The translations under genes and the position numbers were made by a program. The notes below the pieces were generated by a model. It did not search any database and was not told the origin of the DNA. It was given only the letters and a program-made list of their open reading frames with translations. This document shows, in pieces, positions 40,416-51,656 of a DNA stretch of 64,000 nucleotides (positions within the stretch are counted from its first letter, which is position 1; each line of letters begins with the position of its first letter). This DNA is from Amycolatopsis japonica (GTDB lineage: Bacteria; Actinomycetota; Actinomycetes; Mycobacteriales; Pseudonocardiaceae), in contig NZ_CP008953.1 of NCBI RefSeq assembly GCF_000732925.1, forward strand, positions 5,332,001-5,396,000, in the 5' to 3' direction.

Positions 40416-42368
40416 TCACGTACTGGACTCCCCCGCCGCCGCGGCTGTCTCCCCTGCGAGTGCCGCGACGACCGCTTCGGCGGTGCGCCTGCCGAAGCCG
40501 GGCACCGCCTCGATCTCCTCTATCCGCGCTTCGCGGAGTTTCTTCACCGAGCCGAAATGCTTGATCAGCGCGGTACGACGAGCCTGCCCCAGCCCCGGCA
40601 CACCGTCCAATGCGGACACCTGCATCCGCTTGGAGCGCTTCTCGCGGTGGTACCGGATGGCGAAGCGGTGCGCCTCGTCGCGCAGCCGCTGCAACAGATA
40701 CAACGCGTCGGAGGTGCGCGGCAGGATCACCGGATCGGGATCGCCCGGGAGCCACACCTCCTCCAGCCGCTTCGCCAAGCCGACCACGGCGATGTCGGTG
40801 ACGCCCAGTTCGGAGAGCACGTCCGCGGCGGCGGTGGCCTGCGGGCCCGCGCCGTCGACGACGAGCAGGTTCGGCGCGTAGGCGAACTTGCGCGGTTTGC
40901 CGGTCTCCGGGTCGATGCCCGGCCGGTCCGGATCGACTCCTTCGGCGTTTTCCTTGAGATACCGGGAAAACCGGCGGCGGACGACTTCGGCGATCGACGC
41001 GACGTCGCCTTCCTCCGCGGCCTCACGCAAGGCGAAGCGCCGGTACTCGGACTTGCGCGGGATACCGTCCTCGAACACCACGAGCGAGGCGACCACGTCG
41101 CTGCCCTGGATATGGCTGATGTCGACGCATTCGATACGCAGCGGCGCGGTTTCCAGCGCCAGGTAGTCCTGCAGTTCCGCCAACGCGGCCGAGCGCGCGG
41201 TGAGGTCGCCCGCGCGGCGCAGTTTGTGCTGGGTGAACGCCTCTCCTGCGTTGCGTGTCACGGTTTCGGCGAGCGCGCGTTTGTCGCCGCGCTGCGGCAC
41301 CCGCAGGCTCACCCGAGACCCTCGCAGCCCGGAAAGCCATTCGCCCAGGGCTTCCGCGTCGGCGGGCAACTCGGGGACGAGCACCTCGCGCGGCACCGGC
41401 GAGCCGCCGTCGGGATCGTCCGCGCGTTCGGCCTGTTCGCCGTAGAACTGCGTGATGAAGTGGTCGACGAGATCCTTGACGTCCATCTCTTCGGCCTTGT
41501 CGATCACCCAGCCGCGCTGCCCGCGGACCCGTCCGCCGCGCACGTGGAAGACCTGGACGGCGGCTTCGAGCTCGTCGTGGGCGAAGGCGACGACGTCCGC
41601 GTCGGTGCCGTCGCCGAGCACGACCGCCTGCTTCTCCATCGCGCGCCGCAGCGCGCCGAGATCGTCACGCAGCCGCGCGGCTCGCTCGAACTCCAGCTCT
41701 TCGGACGCTGCCGCCATTTCCTGTTCCAGACGGCGGATCAGCGCGTCGGTGCGGCCGGCGAGGAAGTCGCAGAAGTCCTCGACGATCTCGCGGTGCTCGT
41801 CGGCGGAGACCTTGCCGACGCACGGCGCGGAGCATTTCCCGATGTAGCCGAGCAGGCACGGCCTGCCGATCTGGCCGTGCCGTTTGAAGACGCCCGCCGA
41901 GCAGGTGCGCGCCGGGAAGACCCGGAGCAGCAGATCGAGCGTTTCGCGGATGGCCCAGGCGTGCGCGTACGGCCCGAAGTACCGCACGCCCTTCTTGCGC
42001 GCGCCGCGATAGACGTGCAGGCGCGGGTACTCCTCGTTCATCGTGACGGCGAGGACCGGGTAGCTCTTGTCGTCGCGGTACCGGACGTTGAACCGCGGGT
42101 CGAACTCCTTGATCCAGTTGTATTCGAGCTGGAGCGCCTCGACCTCGGTGCCCACGACGGTCCACTCGACGCTCGCCGCCGTCGTCACCATCTGGCGGGT
42201 GCGCGGGTGCAAGCCCGTGATGTCGGCGAAGTACGAGTTCAGCCTGCTTCGGAGGCTTTTCGCCTTGCCGACATAGATGACCCTCTTCGTGGCGTCACGA
42301 AATTTGTACACGCCAGGGGCGTCCGGGATGCTCCCCGGCGAGGGACGGTAGGTGGTCGGGTCAGCCAC
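40416..42368 (-). CDS. uvrC: Excinuclease ABC subunit C
   Basis: UvrC makes both incisions in nucleotide excision repair. The 650-aa product has the N-terminal GIY-YIG nuclease ([29 protein letters not shown]), a cysteine cluster ([25 protein letters not shown]), a UvrB-binding segment ([24 protein letters not shown]), the C-terminal RNase H-like nuclease ([22 protein letters not shown]) and a helix-hairpin-helix pair ([30 protein letters not shown]). GTG 42368 ([12 protein letters not shown]) is preferred to upstream extension. It opens the uvrC-rapZ-yvcK-whiA operon. Confidence 0.97.
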   Translation of the reverse strand: MADPTTYRPSPGSIPDAPGVYKFRDATKRVIYVGKAKSLRSRLNSYFADITGLHPRTRQMVTTAASVEWTVVGTEVEALQLEYNWIKEFDPRFNVRYRDDKSYPVLAVTMNEEYPRLHVYRGARKKGVRYFGPYAHAWAIRETLDLLLRVFPARTCSAGVFKRHGQIGRPCLLGYIGKCSAPCVGKVSADEHREIVEDFCDFLAGRTDALIRRLEQEMAAASEELEFERAARLRDDLGALRRAMEKQAVVLGDGTDADVVAFAHDELEAAVQVFHVRGGRVRGQRGWVIDKAEEMDVKDLVDHFITQFYGEQAERADDPDGGSPVPREVLVPELPADAEALGEWLSGLRGSRVSLRVPQRGDKRALAETVTRNAGEAFTQHKLRRAGDLTARSAALAELQDYLALETAPLRIECVDISHIQGSDVVASLVVFEDGIPRKSEYRRFALREAAEEGDVASIAEVVRRRFSRYLKENAEGVDPDRPGIDPETGKPRKFAYAPNLLVVDGAGPQATAAADVLSELGVTDIAVVGLAKRLEEVWLPGDPDPVILPRTSDALYLLQRLRDEAHRFAIRYHREKRSKRMQVSALDGVPGLGQARRTALIKHFGSVKKLREARIEEIEAVPGFGRRTAEAVVAALAGETAAAAGESST

Positions 42369-42484
42369 GTCGACAAGCCTATGGGGCACCACCGACAGTC
42401 TTACGAGGCCCCGTCCTTACGCGCGGTCCGGTCAACCCTTCGAGTGGCCATTCCCACCATCCGGTCCATCTTTCACCACGCATA

Positions 42485-42528
42485 CCGACCTAAGTCGGGT
42501 CTTCCGCCGTAACCGACGTTCGTTGGTT
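42485..42528. promoter_or_regulatory. Two inverted repeats in the uvrC/protease intergenic region
   Basis: CCGAC-ctaa-GTCGG (42485-42498) and AACCGACG-tt-CGTTGGTT (42511-42528, one G-U) sit between the divergent uvrC and protease genes, about 90-130 bp before the protease start. Both carry the CCGAC half-site, so they could be paired operator sites. Confidence 0.45.
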
Positions 42529-42617
42529 CCTAGCGGGTGAATCGGTTGATTACTTTCCGTCCCAGTTCCACTTCATTCGGTTCTTCGTCAGATGACGCTC
42601 GAAAGGACTCCTGCACC

Positions 42618-43355
42618 GTGAGCCGTCTTCGTACGCTGGGCGCCGCCACCCTCGCCGCCGCAGCCCTCACCATGACCGCGGGCGCCGTCGCCTCCGCGGG
42701 CACCCCCACCGGTGTCCAGCCCAACATCGTGGGCGGCGGCACCGCCCCCACCGTGAGCTGGGGCGCCCAGGTCTACGTCAACACCCCGGGCCGTCAGTGG
42801 GACGGGTTCAACTGCTCCGGCAGCGTCATCGCCCAGCGCTGGGTCCTGACCGCCAAGCACTGCCTCGACTCCGACGGCACCGGCATGCGGGTCCGCGTCG
42901 GCAGCAACCAGCTCCAGGGCGGCCGTGAGATCGCCGTCGACCGCAAGGTGTCCTCGCCCGCCGGCTCCGACATCTCGCTGCTGCACCTGGCCTCCGACGC
43001 CGGCGTCACGCCGATCACCCTGGCGAGCTCGAACCCGTCGGTCGGCAGCACCAACCAGCTCTACGGCTGGGGCCGCGAGACCCCGACCGGCCCGCCCGCC
43101 TCGGCGCTGAAGGTCGCCAACGTGCGCGTCAGCGGCAGCTCGACCGACGCCTACGGTGGCCCGGCCATCCAGAGCGTCGGCATCAACGGCTCCGCGTGGA
43201 AGGGCGACTCGGGCGGCCCCCAGGTCTCCAACGGCGTCCAGGTCGGTGTCGCTTCGACCGTGCAGAACCAGAGCGGCTCGAACATCCGCGGCACCAACAA
43301 CTACGGCAGCGTCGCTTCGGCCCGCTCCTGGATCCGCTCGACCACCGGGGTCTGA
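42618..43355 (+). CDS. Secreted S1-family (chymotrypsin-fold) serine protease
   Basis: A 245-aa secreted endopeptidase. Residues 1-27 are a signal peptide (LGAATLAAAALTMTAGAVASA). The mature enzyme may begin after a short propeptide, near IVGG (37-40). The triad is His81 (TAKHC), Asp118 (SDISLLHL) and Ser198 (GDSGGP). Residue 192, six before the nucleophile, is Ser rather than the trypsin Asp, so cleavage after Lys/Arg is unlikely. GTG 42618 follows GAAAGGA. A strong terminator lies just after the stop. Confidence 0.92.
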   Translation: MSRLRTLGAATLAAAALTMTAGAVASAGTPTGVQPNIVGGGTAPTVSWGAQVYVNTPGRQWDGFNCSGSVIAQRWVLTAKHCLDSDGTGMRVRVGSNQLQGGREIAVDRKVSSPAGSDISLLHLASDAGVTPITLASSNPSVGSTNQLYGWGRETPTGPPASALKVANVRVSGSSTDAYGGPAIQSVGINGSAWKGDSGGPQVSNGVQVGVASTVQNQSGSNIRGTNNYGSVASARSWIRSTTGV

Positions 43356-43369
43356 CCTCCACCCCGGCC

Positions 43370-43413
43370 GGGGCCCCTGCCGCGACGTGACCCGTCGCGG
43401 CAGGGGCCCCTTT
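43370..43413 (+). terminator. Strong intrinsic terminator of the S1 protease gene
   Basis: Perfect 18-bp stem GGGGCCCCTGCCGCGACG (43370-43387) with its complement at 43393-43410, loop TGACC, followed by TTT. It starts 14 nt after the stop and separates the protease from xth. Confidence 0.8.
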
Positions 43414-43452
43414 CACGTCGGAGTGTCGGTGGGGTGTGGGACGCTCGCGGGC

Positions 43453-44232
43453 ATGCGGATCGCGACCTGGAACGTGAACTCGATCGGGCCCCGGCTGCCG
43501 AGGGTGCTGGAGTGGCTCGGTTCGGCCCAGCCGGACGTGCTGTGCCTGCAGGAACTCAAATGCGGCACCGACGCCTTCCCCTTCGACGCGGTGAAGGAAC
43601 TGGGCTATGAGACGGCGGCGTACGGCATCGGACGCTGGAACGGCGTCGCGATCCTGTCGCGCGTCGGGCTGGAAGACGTGACACGCGGGCTGACCGGCGA
43701 GCCCACCTTCGAGGACAAGACCGACGCGCGGGCCATCGGCGCCACCTGCGGCGGGCTGCGGCTGTGGTCGGTGTACGTGCCCAACGGGCGCGACCTGGAG
43801 AACCCGCACTACGGCTACAAACTCGCCTGGCTCTCCGCGCTGGAGGCGACGGTGCGGGAGGAGCAGGCGCGCGGCCTGCCGTTCGCGGTGCTCGGTGACT
43901 TCAACATCGCGCCGACCGACGCGGACGTCTGGGACATCGGCGTGTTCGCCGAATCGACGCACGTGACCGAACCGGAGCGGAAGGCGCTCGCCGCGCTGCG
44001 GGACCTCGGACTGTCCGACGTGTTCCCTCGGCCGCTGAAGTACGACCACCCGTTCACGTACTGGGACTACCGGGCCGGGAACTTCCCGAACAACAAGGGA
44101 ATGCGGATCGACCTCGTGTACGCCGACGCCGTCGTGGCCGGCGCGGTGACGGATTCCTATGTGGACCGTGAGGCGCGGAAGGGGAAGGGGCCTTCGGACC
44201 ACGCGCCGATCGTGGTGGATCTTTCGCTCTGA
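43453..44232 (+). CDS. xth: Exodeoxyribonuclease III
   Basis: An AP endonuclease and 3'-5' exonuclease of base excision repair. The 259-aa product has the ExoIII/APE1 motifs MRIATWNVNSI, CLQELKCG (metal Glu), the catalytic Tyr region WSVYVPNGRDL, GDFNIAPTDADVWD and the C-terminal SDHAPIVVDL. ATG 43453 begins the conserved first strand. It ends before a 490-bp palindrome island at a convergent junction. Confidence 0.95.
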   Translation: MRIATWNVNSIGPRLPRVLEWLGSAQPDVLCLQELKCGTDAFPFDAVKELGYETAAYGIGRWNGVAILSRVGLEDVTRGLTGEPTFEDKTDARAIGATCGGLRLWSVYVPNGRDLENPHYGYKLAWLSALEATVREEQARGLPFAVLGDFNIAPTDADVWDIGVFAESTHVTEPERKALAALRDLGLSDVFPRPLKYDHPFTYWDYRAGNFPNNKGMRIDLVYADAVVAGAVTDSYVDREARKGKGPSDHAPIVVDLSL

Positions 44233-44255
44233 ACGCGCGTTTTCGGGTGCCGGAT

Positions 44256-44308
44256 GTCATGAAAGGGTCGTTCAGGACGTTTTTCGTCCCGAACGACCCT
44301 TTCATGAC
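44256..44308. repeat. Palindrome F, first element after xth
   Basis: 24-bp stem GTCATGAAAGGGTCGTTC... (44256-44279 with 44285-44308), one mismatch, with a T-rich loop of five bases. It starts 23 nt after the xth stop and could be its terminator. Single copy in this window. Confidence 0.75.
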
Positions 44309-44348
44309 ACTTGAGTGAGCCCGGCGAACGCCGCCTGCCCCGGATGCC

Positions 44349-44395
44349 AGGAACGGTCCTTTCCTGGCAAATTTTGCCAGGAAAGGACCGTTCCT
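44349..44395. repeat. Family-C palindrome C1
   Basis: About 22-bp stem AGGAACGGTCCTTTCCTGGC (from 44349) with its complement ending at 44395, around an AAATTTT apex. The GAACGGTCCTTTCCTT-type arm recurs at 54629 and 60218, always with an AAATTT apex. Confidence 0.85.
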
Positions 44396-44436
44396 AGCAC
44401 CTGAAGGAGCCGGAGAGCGGCGTCAGCCTCCCTTGG

Positions 44437-44501
44437 CCCAAGTCCGTGAAGGCCTCCTTGAGGGACTCTGGGTCCCTCAAGGAGGCCTTCACGGACTTGG
44501 G
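44437..44501. repeat. Family-A palindrome A4 (30-bp perfect stem)
   Basis: The longest perfect stem in the window: 44437-44466 pairs with 44472-44501 around a TCTGG loop. Core GTGAAGGCCTCCTT; apical stem GAGGGAC/GTCCCTC; basal stem CCCAAGTCC/GGACTTGGG. Confidence 0.88.
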
Positions 44502-44548
44502 AGGCGCCACATGCGCCCCACCTGCACCAGCAGTCACAGCGGCCGCGC

Positions 44549-44596
44549 GTGAAGGGGCCCTTCCCTCGGCTCAGCCGAGGAAAGGAGTCCTTCACA
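44549..44596. repeat. Family-A palindrome A5 (degenerate)
   Basis: GTGAAGGGGCCCTTCCCTCGGC (from 44549) pairs imperfectly with the arm ending at 44596; four mismatches lie in the middle while both stem ends pair. It looks like a decaying copy of the A1 type. Confidence 0.75.
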
Positions 44597-44603
44597 CCTT
44601 CCC

Positions 44604-44662
44604 AAGTACATGAAGGCCCCCTTCCTTGCGCTAGACGCAAGGAAGGGGGCCTTCACGTACTT
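44604..44662. repeat. Family-A palindrome A6
   Basis: 27-bp stem (44604-44630 with 44636-44662) with one mismatch and loop CTAGA. Apical stem CCTTGCG/CGCAAGG; basal stem AAGTAC/GTACTT. Confidence 0.85.
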
Positions 44663-44677
44663 GCCACACCTAAGGAT

Positions 44678-44700
44678 CGCATTCAGAGGACGAAACGCGG
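44678..44700. repeat. Half copy of family B (B3)
   Basis: CGCATTCAGAGGACGAAACG matches the right arm of B4 (58057-58075) but has no left arm here. It is a solitary half-element next to A6. Confidence 0.7.
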
Positions 44701-44721
44701 TCGGTCGGGAAAAGGCGAGCG

Positions 44722-47016
<2,295 letters not shown>

Positions 47017-47020
<4 letters not shown>

Positions 47021-47640
47021 GCCCGCTCCTCCGTACCGCCATTGTCCCCCTGCGCGCGCAGGTGCGGCATGGCCAGCTTCTCGACGTACTTGGCGACCAC
47101 GTCCACCTCGAGATTCACCAGGTCACCCGGGGTGTTCCGGCCGAGCGTGGTGAGTTCGAGCGTGGTCGGGATCAGGGCGACGGAGAACTCCTCGTCGGTC
47201 ACCGAAGCGACCGTGAGGGAGACGCCGTCGACCGCGATCGACCCCTTCTCGACGACGTACCGGGACAGCTTCTTCGGCAGCGCGAACGTGGTGAGTCCCT
47301 GCTCGTCGCGTTTGAGGAAGACGCCGGTGCCGTCGACATGGCCTTGCATGATGTGCCCGCCGAGCCTGCCGCCCGCCGGCGTCGCGCGTTCGAGGTTGAC
47401 GACGTCGCCGACCTGCACCTTCGCGAGGCTGGAGCGCTGCAGGGTCTCGTGCACGACATCGACGGTAAACTCACCGCCCGCCACCGCGACCACGGTGAGG
47501 CACACGCCACTCACCGCGATGGAGTCGCCGTGCCCGGCGTCGCTGGTCACCAGCGGCCCCCGAACGGTCAGTCTCGCGGCGTTCGGGACCTGCTCGACCG
47601 CGGTGACCTCGCCGAGTTCCTCGACAATGCCGGTGAACAC
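47017..47640 (-). CDS. ribE: Riboflavin synthase alpha chain
   Basis: Dismutates two lumazines to riboflavin. The 207-aa product shows the internal duplication of lumazine-binding domains: [12 protein letters not shown] with [14 protein letters not shown] in repeat one, and [13 protein letters not shown] with [11 protein letters not shown] in repeat two. GTG 47640 has AGGAGGG upstream and matches the family start. No ribD lies between this gene and rpe, and the leader does not look like an FMN riboswitch. Confidence 0.96.
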
Positions 47641-47752
47641 TCCTGCTGCCCTCCTCCTGGCTCGCACCGCCGCTGGGAACGGTGCTCCCCTCATCCAACA
47701 CCCCTCGCGGCCGATTCCTTCTCCTGACCCGACGGCGGATCACGAGGCGGGA

Positions 47753-48436
47753 TCAGCCGCGGACGCGGGCCGCCTGCTCACGAAGCGCCGCGACGGCCTT
47801 ACCAGGGTCTTCGGCGCCGTAGACGGCGGAACCGGCGACGAAGCAGTCCACTCCGGCTTCGGCGGCCTGCTCGATGGTGTCGGCGTTGATCCCGCCGTCG
47901 ATCTCGACGACGAGTTTGAGGTGGCCGGTGTCGACCAGGCGCCGCGCGGTGCGGACCTTGTCGAGGACGCCCTCGATGAACGACTGACCGCCGAAACCGG
48001 GCTCGACCGACATCACCAGGAGCGTGTCGTAGTGCTTGAGGGTCTCGAGGTGGTCCTCGATCGGCGTGTTCGGCTTGATCGACAGGCCGGCCTTCGCCCC
48101 GGCGGCGCGCAGGTTCTTCGCCAGCGCGATCGGGTCGTGCGCGGCCTCGACGTGCACGGTGACGTTGTAAGCGCCCGCTTCGGCGTACCCGATGGCCCAC
48201 TTGTCGGGGTTCTCGATCATCAGGTGGCAGTCGATGGGGACGTCGGTGGCCTTGAGCAGCGACTGCACCACGGGCAGGCCCAGGGTCAGGTTCGGCACGA
48301 AGTGCGCGTCCATGACGTCGACGTGGACCCAGTCCGCGCGGGTGTCGCCCTCCCCCGCGACGGCACGGATCTCGTCGCCGAGCCGGGCGAAGTCCGCGGA
48401 GAGGATGCTGGGTGCGATCAAAGGTCGGTGAGCCAC
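47753..48436 (-). CDS. rpe: Ribulose-phosphate 3-epimerase
   Basis: Interconverts ribulose 5-phosphate and xylulose 5-phosphate. The 227-aa TIM-barrel protein has [55 protein letters not shown] and [12 protein letters not shown]. It precedes ribE on the same strand with 112 bp between them, the usual actinobacterial neighbourhood, and supplies the ribulose 5-phosphate used by ribBA. Confidence 0.97.
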   Translation of the reverse strand: MAHRPLIAPSILSADFARLGDEIRAVAGEGDTRADWVHVDVMDAHFVPNLTLGLPVVQSLLKATDVPIDCHLMIENPDKWAIGYAEAGAYNVTVHVEAAHDPIALAKNLRAAGAKAGLSIKPNTPIEDHLETLKHYDTLLVMSVEPGFGGQSFIEGVLDKVRTARRLVDTGHLKLVVEIDGGINADTIEQAAEAGVDCFVAGSAVYGAEDPGKAVAALREQAARVRG

Positions 48437-48566
48437 GCGCCCGAGTGTAGGAGGACGCCGCTAACGCCCGCTAACCGGCTGTGACCGTCGACCCGGTCTG
48501 GAGTATGACGCGAAATGGCACCGCAGTGGGAGGTGCGCGCACGCGCCGCCGAATAGCGTTCCCCTC

Positions 48567-49802
48567 ATGGTCAACCCACTCAAGCCCCTCGTGCGGATCG
48601 GCAGCTACCGCAGCGTCCCGTTCGGACTCCTCGGCATGGCGATGACGGCGATCCCGTTCCCCATCGCGCTCATTCCCGCCGTCCTCCTCCCGGGCGACGT
48701 GTGGGCGAAGATGGCCTACGGCGTGCTCGCCATGGGCGTGCTGGTCGTGCTGGCCGGTTTGCCCGGACCGATGCGCCGGGTCGGTATCTGGTTCTCCAAC
48801 CAGATGCTGGACGCCCGGATCGCGCAGCCTCCGCAGCACACGAAGGTCGCCTGGTCGGAGCGCTGGCGCTCGGCGGCCTGGCTGCTCGTGCACACCGCGC
48901 TCGGCTGGGTGCTGTTCGGCCTCGGCTGTTTCCTGATGCTCGGCTTCGTGTTCGCCATCGTGTGGGCGGGAGGCGGCGGCAGCCCCATCGAGTTCTTCGG
49001 GGAACGGGTGACGATCGAATCGGGCACCGGCGGGCTGTGGACGCTGCCGATCGCGCTGGTCACGCTCGTCGTCATCGCCTACGTCCTCGCCGGTTTCAGC
49101 AAGCTGTTCCAGTACGCCGCGGTCGCCCTGCTTGGCCCGTCCGCCGCCGAACGCGTCGCCGCGGCGGAAGTCCGGGCGAACCACTTCGAGCAGCGCAACC
49201 GGCTGGCCCGCGAACTGCACGACTCGATCGGCCACACGCTGACGACGTCGACCATCCAGGCCGCCGCGGCCGCCGAACTGGTCGATTCCGAACCACAGCT
49301 GGTGCGCCGGGCACTGGGCACCATCGAGGAGTCTTCGAGGGCGGCGCTCGAAGACCTCGACCACGTACTCGGCCTGCTGCGGGACGACCGGTCGTCCCGA
49401 GAGCCCGAACGGCGGCTCATCGAGGCCGGGACACTGGCCGAACGGGCCCGCGCGGGCGGCGCTGAGATCGACTACGAGCTCACCGGCCCCGCCGCCGAAC
49501 TGCCCGCGACCCTTTCGCGGGAGGCGTACCGGATCGTCCAAGAAGGACTGACGAACGCGTTGCGGCACGCCCATCCCGGCCCGGTGAGCGTGCGGGTCGC
49601 GGTACTCGCCGACGCGCTGCGGATCGAGATCGTGAACCCGCTCATGGAGCACGCGGCCGCCTCCGGCCGCGGCGGCAACGGGCTGCCGGGGCTCACCGAA
49701 CGCGTCGAGGCCCTGCGCGGGGAGCTCGTCGCGGGCCCCGCCGTCGACGGGGAACCGTTGTGGCGGCTGGTGACCACGATCCCGCTACGGTCGCGCTCAT
49801 GA
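48567..49802 (+). CDS. NarL-type sensor histidine kinase
   Basis: A 411-aa membrane kinase. Hydrophobic helices span about residues 20-62, 108-130 and 150-175. HisKA_3 carries RLARELHDSIGHTLTT (His218). The HATPase domain has VQEGLTNALRHAHPG and GNGLPGLTERVEALRGE. Its TGA overlaps the response regulator ATG (ATGA, 49799-49802), so the two are made together. The extracellular loop near SPIEFFGERVTIESGTG may sense the signal, which is unknown. Confidence 0.93.
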   Translation: MVNPLKPLVRIGSYRSVPFGLLGMAMTAIPFPIALIPAVLLPGDVWAKMAYGVLAMGVLVVLAGLPGPMRRVGIWFSNQMLDARIAQPPQHTKVAWSERWRSAAWLLVHTALGWVLFGLGCFLMLGFVFAIVWAGGGGSPIEFFGERVTIESGTGGLWTLPIALVTLVVIAYVLAGFSKLFQYAAVALLGPSAAERVAAAEVRANHFEQRNRLARELHDSIGHTLTTSTIQAAAAAELVDSEPQLVRRALGTIEESSRAALEDLDHVLGLLRDDRSSREPERRLIEAGTLAERARAGGAEIDYELTGPAAELPATLSREAYRIVQEGLTNALRHAHPGPVSVRVAVLADALRIEIVNPLMEHAAASGRGGNGLPGLTERVEALRGELVAGPAVDGEPLWRLVTTIPLRSRS

Positions 49803-50458
49803 CACTGCGCGTCCTGATCGTCGACGACGAACCCTTGCTGCGAGCCGGTTTGCGTTCCCTGCTGGACAACCAGCCGGATCTGACCGTGGTCGGCGAGGCG
49901 GGCGACGGCGGCGAGGTGGTCGATCTGGTGCGGCGGACACATCCCGACGTGGTCCTGATGGACGTGCGCATGCCCGGGGTGGACGGGATCGAGGCGACCC
50001 GGCGGGTGCTCGCCGAAATCCCGGACCCGCCGAAGGTCCTCGTGATCACGACGTTCGACAACGACGACTACGTCTACGACGCCCTGCTGGCCGGGGCCAG
50101 CGGATTCCTGCTGAAGCGGGCGCGCAAGGAGGAGTTCGCGCACGCCATCCGGACGATCGCCGCCGGGGAGACGCTGCTGTTCCCCGACGCGATCCGCCGG
50201 ATGGTCACCGCGCGCCCGGCGCCGTCCGGCCTCGCTCCCCGCCCGTCGTCGCTGACGAAACGGGAGACCGAGGTGCTGCGGCTCATCGCCACCGGGAAGT
50301 CCAATGTGGACATCGCGGCCGAGCTGGTCATCAGCCTCGAAACCGTCAAGACCCATGTGGGCAACATCTTCGGGAAACTGGGCGCGGCCAACCGGAGCCA
50401 GGCCGTGGTGTTCGCCTACGAGACCGGCGTCGTCGCGCCGGGGCACAGCCTGCGCTGA
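49799..50458 (+). CDS. NarL/LuxR-family response regulator
   Basis: A 219-aa regulator. Its receiver domain has the acidic pair in LIVDDEP, the phosphoacceptor Asp in DVVLMDVRMPGVDG and the conserved Lys in LLKRARKEEF. The LuxR HTH follows (LTKRETEVLRLIATGKSN, ELVISLETVKTHVGNIFGKLG). It is coupled to the upstream kinase. Two adjacent palindromes before the next gene (50468-50504) are good candidates for its binding sites. Confidence 0.95.
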   Translation: MTLRVLIVDDEPLLRAGLRSLLDNQPDLTVVGEAGDGGEVVDLVRRTHPDVVLMDVRMPGVDGIEATRRVLAEIPDPPKVLVITTFDNDDYVYDALLAGASGFLLKRARKEEFAHAIRTIAAGETLLFPDAIRRMVTARPAPSGLAPRPSSLTKRETEVLRLIATGKSNVDIAAELVISLETVKTHVGNIFGKLGAANRSQAVVFAYETGVVAPGHSLR

Positions 50459-50467
50459 GCGGCATGG

Positions 50468-50504
50468 TGGGGCAAACCCCAGTAAGGCGTGGGGGTTCAC
50501 CCCA
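50468..50504 (+). promoter_or_regulatory. Tandem short palindromes upstream of the serine hydrolase
   Basis: TGGGG-caaa-CCCCA (50468-50481) and TGGGGG-ttca-CCCCA (50490-50504) are two similar G/C-flanked palindromes about 22 bp apart, between the response regulator stop and the serine hydrolase start. A 22-bp centre spacing fits two dimers on one DNA face. Confidence 0.5.
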
Positions 50505-50540
50505 TGGCCACCGCGTCCGAGCCTCCCTAGCGTGGAACCC

Positions 50541-51656
50541 ATGCGAAAATCCTTGCCAGGCAAGAAGATCGTCGCCGTCGGTTCACTGGTCGCGCTGCTC
50601 GCCGCGACGACCGCCACCCCGGCTTTGGCCGTGACCCACCCGCGGGACGAAGTCGACAAAGCGCTGAAAACACTGGTGCAGGACGGCGTCCCCGGCGCGC
50701 AGGCGACCGTGACGAGCCCTTCCGGGCGGTCGTGGTCGGAGCGTGAGGGCGTCGGGAACGCCGAGACCGGGACACCGTTCCCGCACGACTCGAAGTTCCG
50801 GGCGGCCAGCATCACCAAGACCTTCGTCGCGGTCGTGGTCCTGCAGCTGGTCGCCGAGGGGAAGGTGCGGCTGGACGCGCCGATCGACCGCTACCTGCCC
50901 GGTCTCGTCCACGGGAACGGCAACGACGGCACCAAGATCACCGTCCGGCAGCTGCTGCAGCACACGAGCGGGCTGTACAACTACGTCCGCGATCTCGACA
51001 TCGACGAGTGGCGGCATCGCGGCGCCGAACCCGGGGAGCTGCTGGCGGTCGGTCTGGCGCATCCGCCGGACTTCGCGCCGGGCACGAACTGGAAGTACTC
51101 CAACACGAACTACGTCATCGCGGGCATGCTCATCGAGAAGCTCACCGGCCGCTCGGTCTCCACCGAGATCCGGAAGAGGATCGCCGAGCCGCTCGGCCTG
51201 CGCCACACCTACCTGCCGTCGCGCGGCGACGAGCGCCTGCCGCTTCCGCACGCCAGGGGCTACGCGCCGGGTCTCGTCGACTACACCGAACTGGATCCCT
51301 CGCTCGCCGGAGCCTCCGGCGGGATCGTTTCGACCGGCGCGGAGCTGAACCGCTTCTACGGGGAGCTCGTCGACGGCCGTCTCCTGCACCGGGCACAGCT
51401 GGCGGAGATGCAGCGGACCGTGCCGGCGGGTCTGGGCATCCCCGGCGCGGAATACGGGCTCGGGATCGCGTCGGTGCCGCTGTCCTGCGGCGGGAGGTTC
51501 TGGGGCCACGGCGGCAACCTCCGCGGCTTCGCGAACATCTCGGGGGCGGTCCCGCACGGGAAGAAGGTGAACGTCGTGGTCAACCAGGACCCGCTGCCGG
51601 ACGGGGCGTCGGCGCATCTCGTGGCCGCGGTCGACACGGCGTTCTGCGCCCGCTAG
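50541..51656 (+). CDS. Secreted serine beta-lactamase-like hydrolase (D,D-peptidase family)
   Basis: A 371-aa exported protein of the class C beta-lactamase / D-alanyl-D-alanine carboxypeptidase fold. Residues 1-30 are a signal peptide. The motifs are SxxK S90-ITK (RAASITKTFV), YxN Y186-SN (WKYSNTNYV) and H-x-G H323-GG (WGHGGNLRG). Likely roles are trimming peptidoglycan stem peptides or hydrolysing D-amino-acid esters or antibiotics. It follows the two-component genes by 82 bp and may be their target. Its stop overlaps the convergent flavoprotein stop by 4 bp. Confidence 0.9.
   Translation: MRKSLPGKKIVAVGSLVALLAATTATPALAVTHPRDEVDKALKTLVQDGVPGAQATVTSPSGRSWSEREGVGNAETGTPFPHDSKFRAASITKTFVAVVVLQLVAEGKVRLDAPIDRYLPGLVHGNGNDGTKITVRQLLQHTSGLYNYVRDLDIDEWRHRGAEPGELLAVGLAHPPDFAPGTNWKYSNTNYVIAGMLIEKLTGRSVSTEIRKRIAEPLGLRHTYLPSRGDERLPLPHARGYAPGLVDYTELDPSLAGASGGIVSTGAELNRFYGELVDGRLLHRAQLAEMQRTVPAGLGIPGAEYGLGIASVPLSCGGRFWGHGGNLRGFANISGAVPHGKKVNVVVNQDPLPDGASAHLVAAVDTAFCAR

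Larger units (their letters stand above)
44233..44721. other. 489-bp non-coding palindrome island between xth and the riboflavin operon
   Basis: No gene is seen. Six palindromic elements follow one another: element F (44256-44308), family C (44349-44395), three family-A copies (44437-44501, 44549-44596, 44604-44662) and a half copy of family B (44678-44700). Between them only 9-50 bp of unstructured sequence remains. The island separates convergent genes. Confidence 0.8.

Noticed and set aside
47641-47752. FMN riboswitch upstream of ribE
   Set aside because: The conserved RFN element core sequences are not found on the minus strand here.
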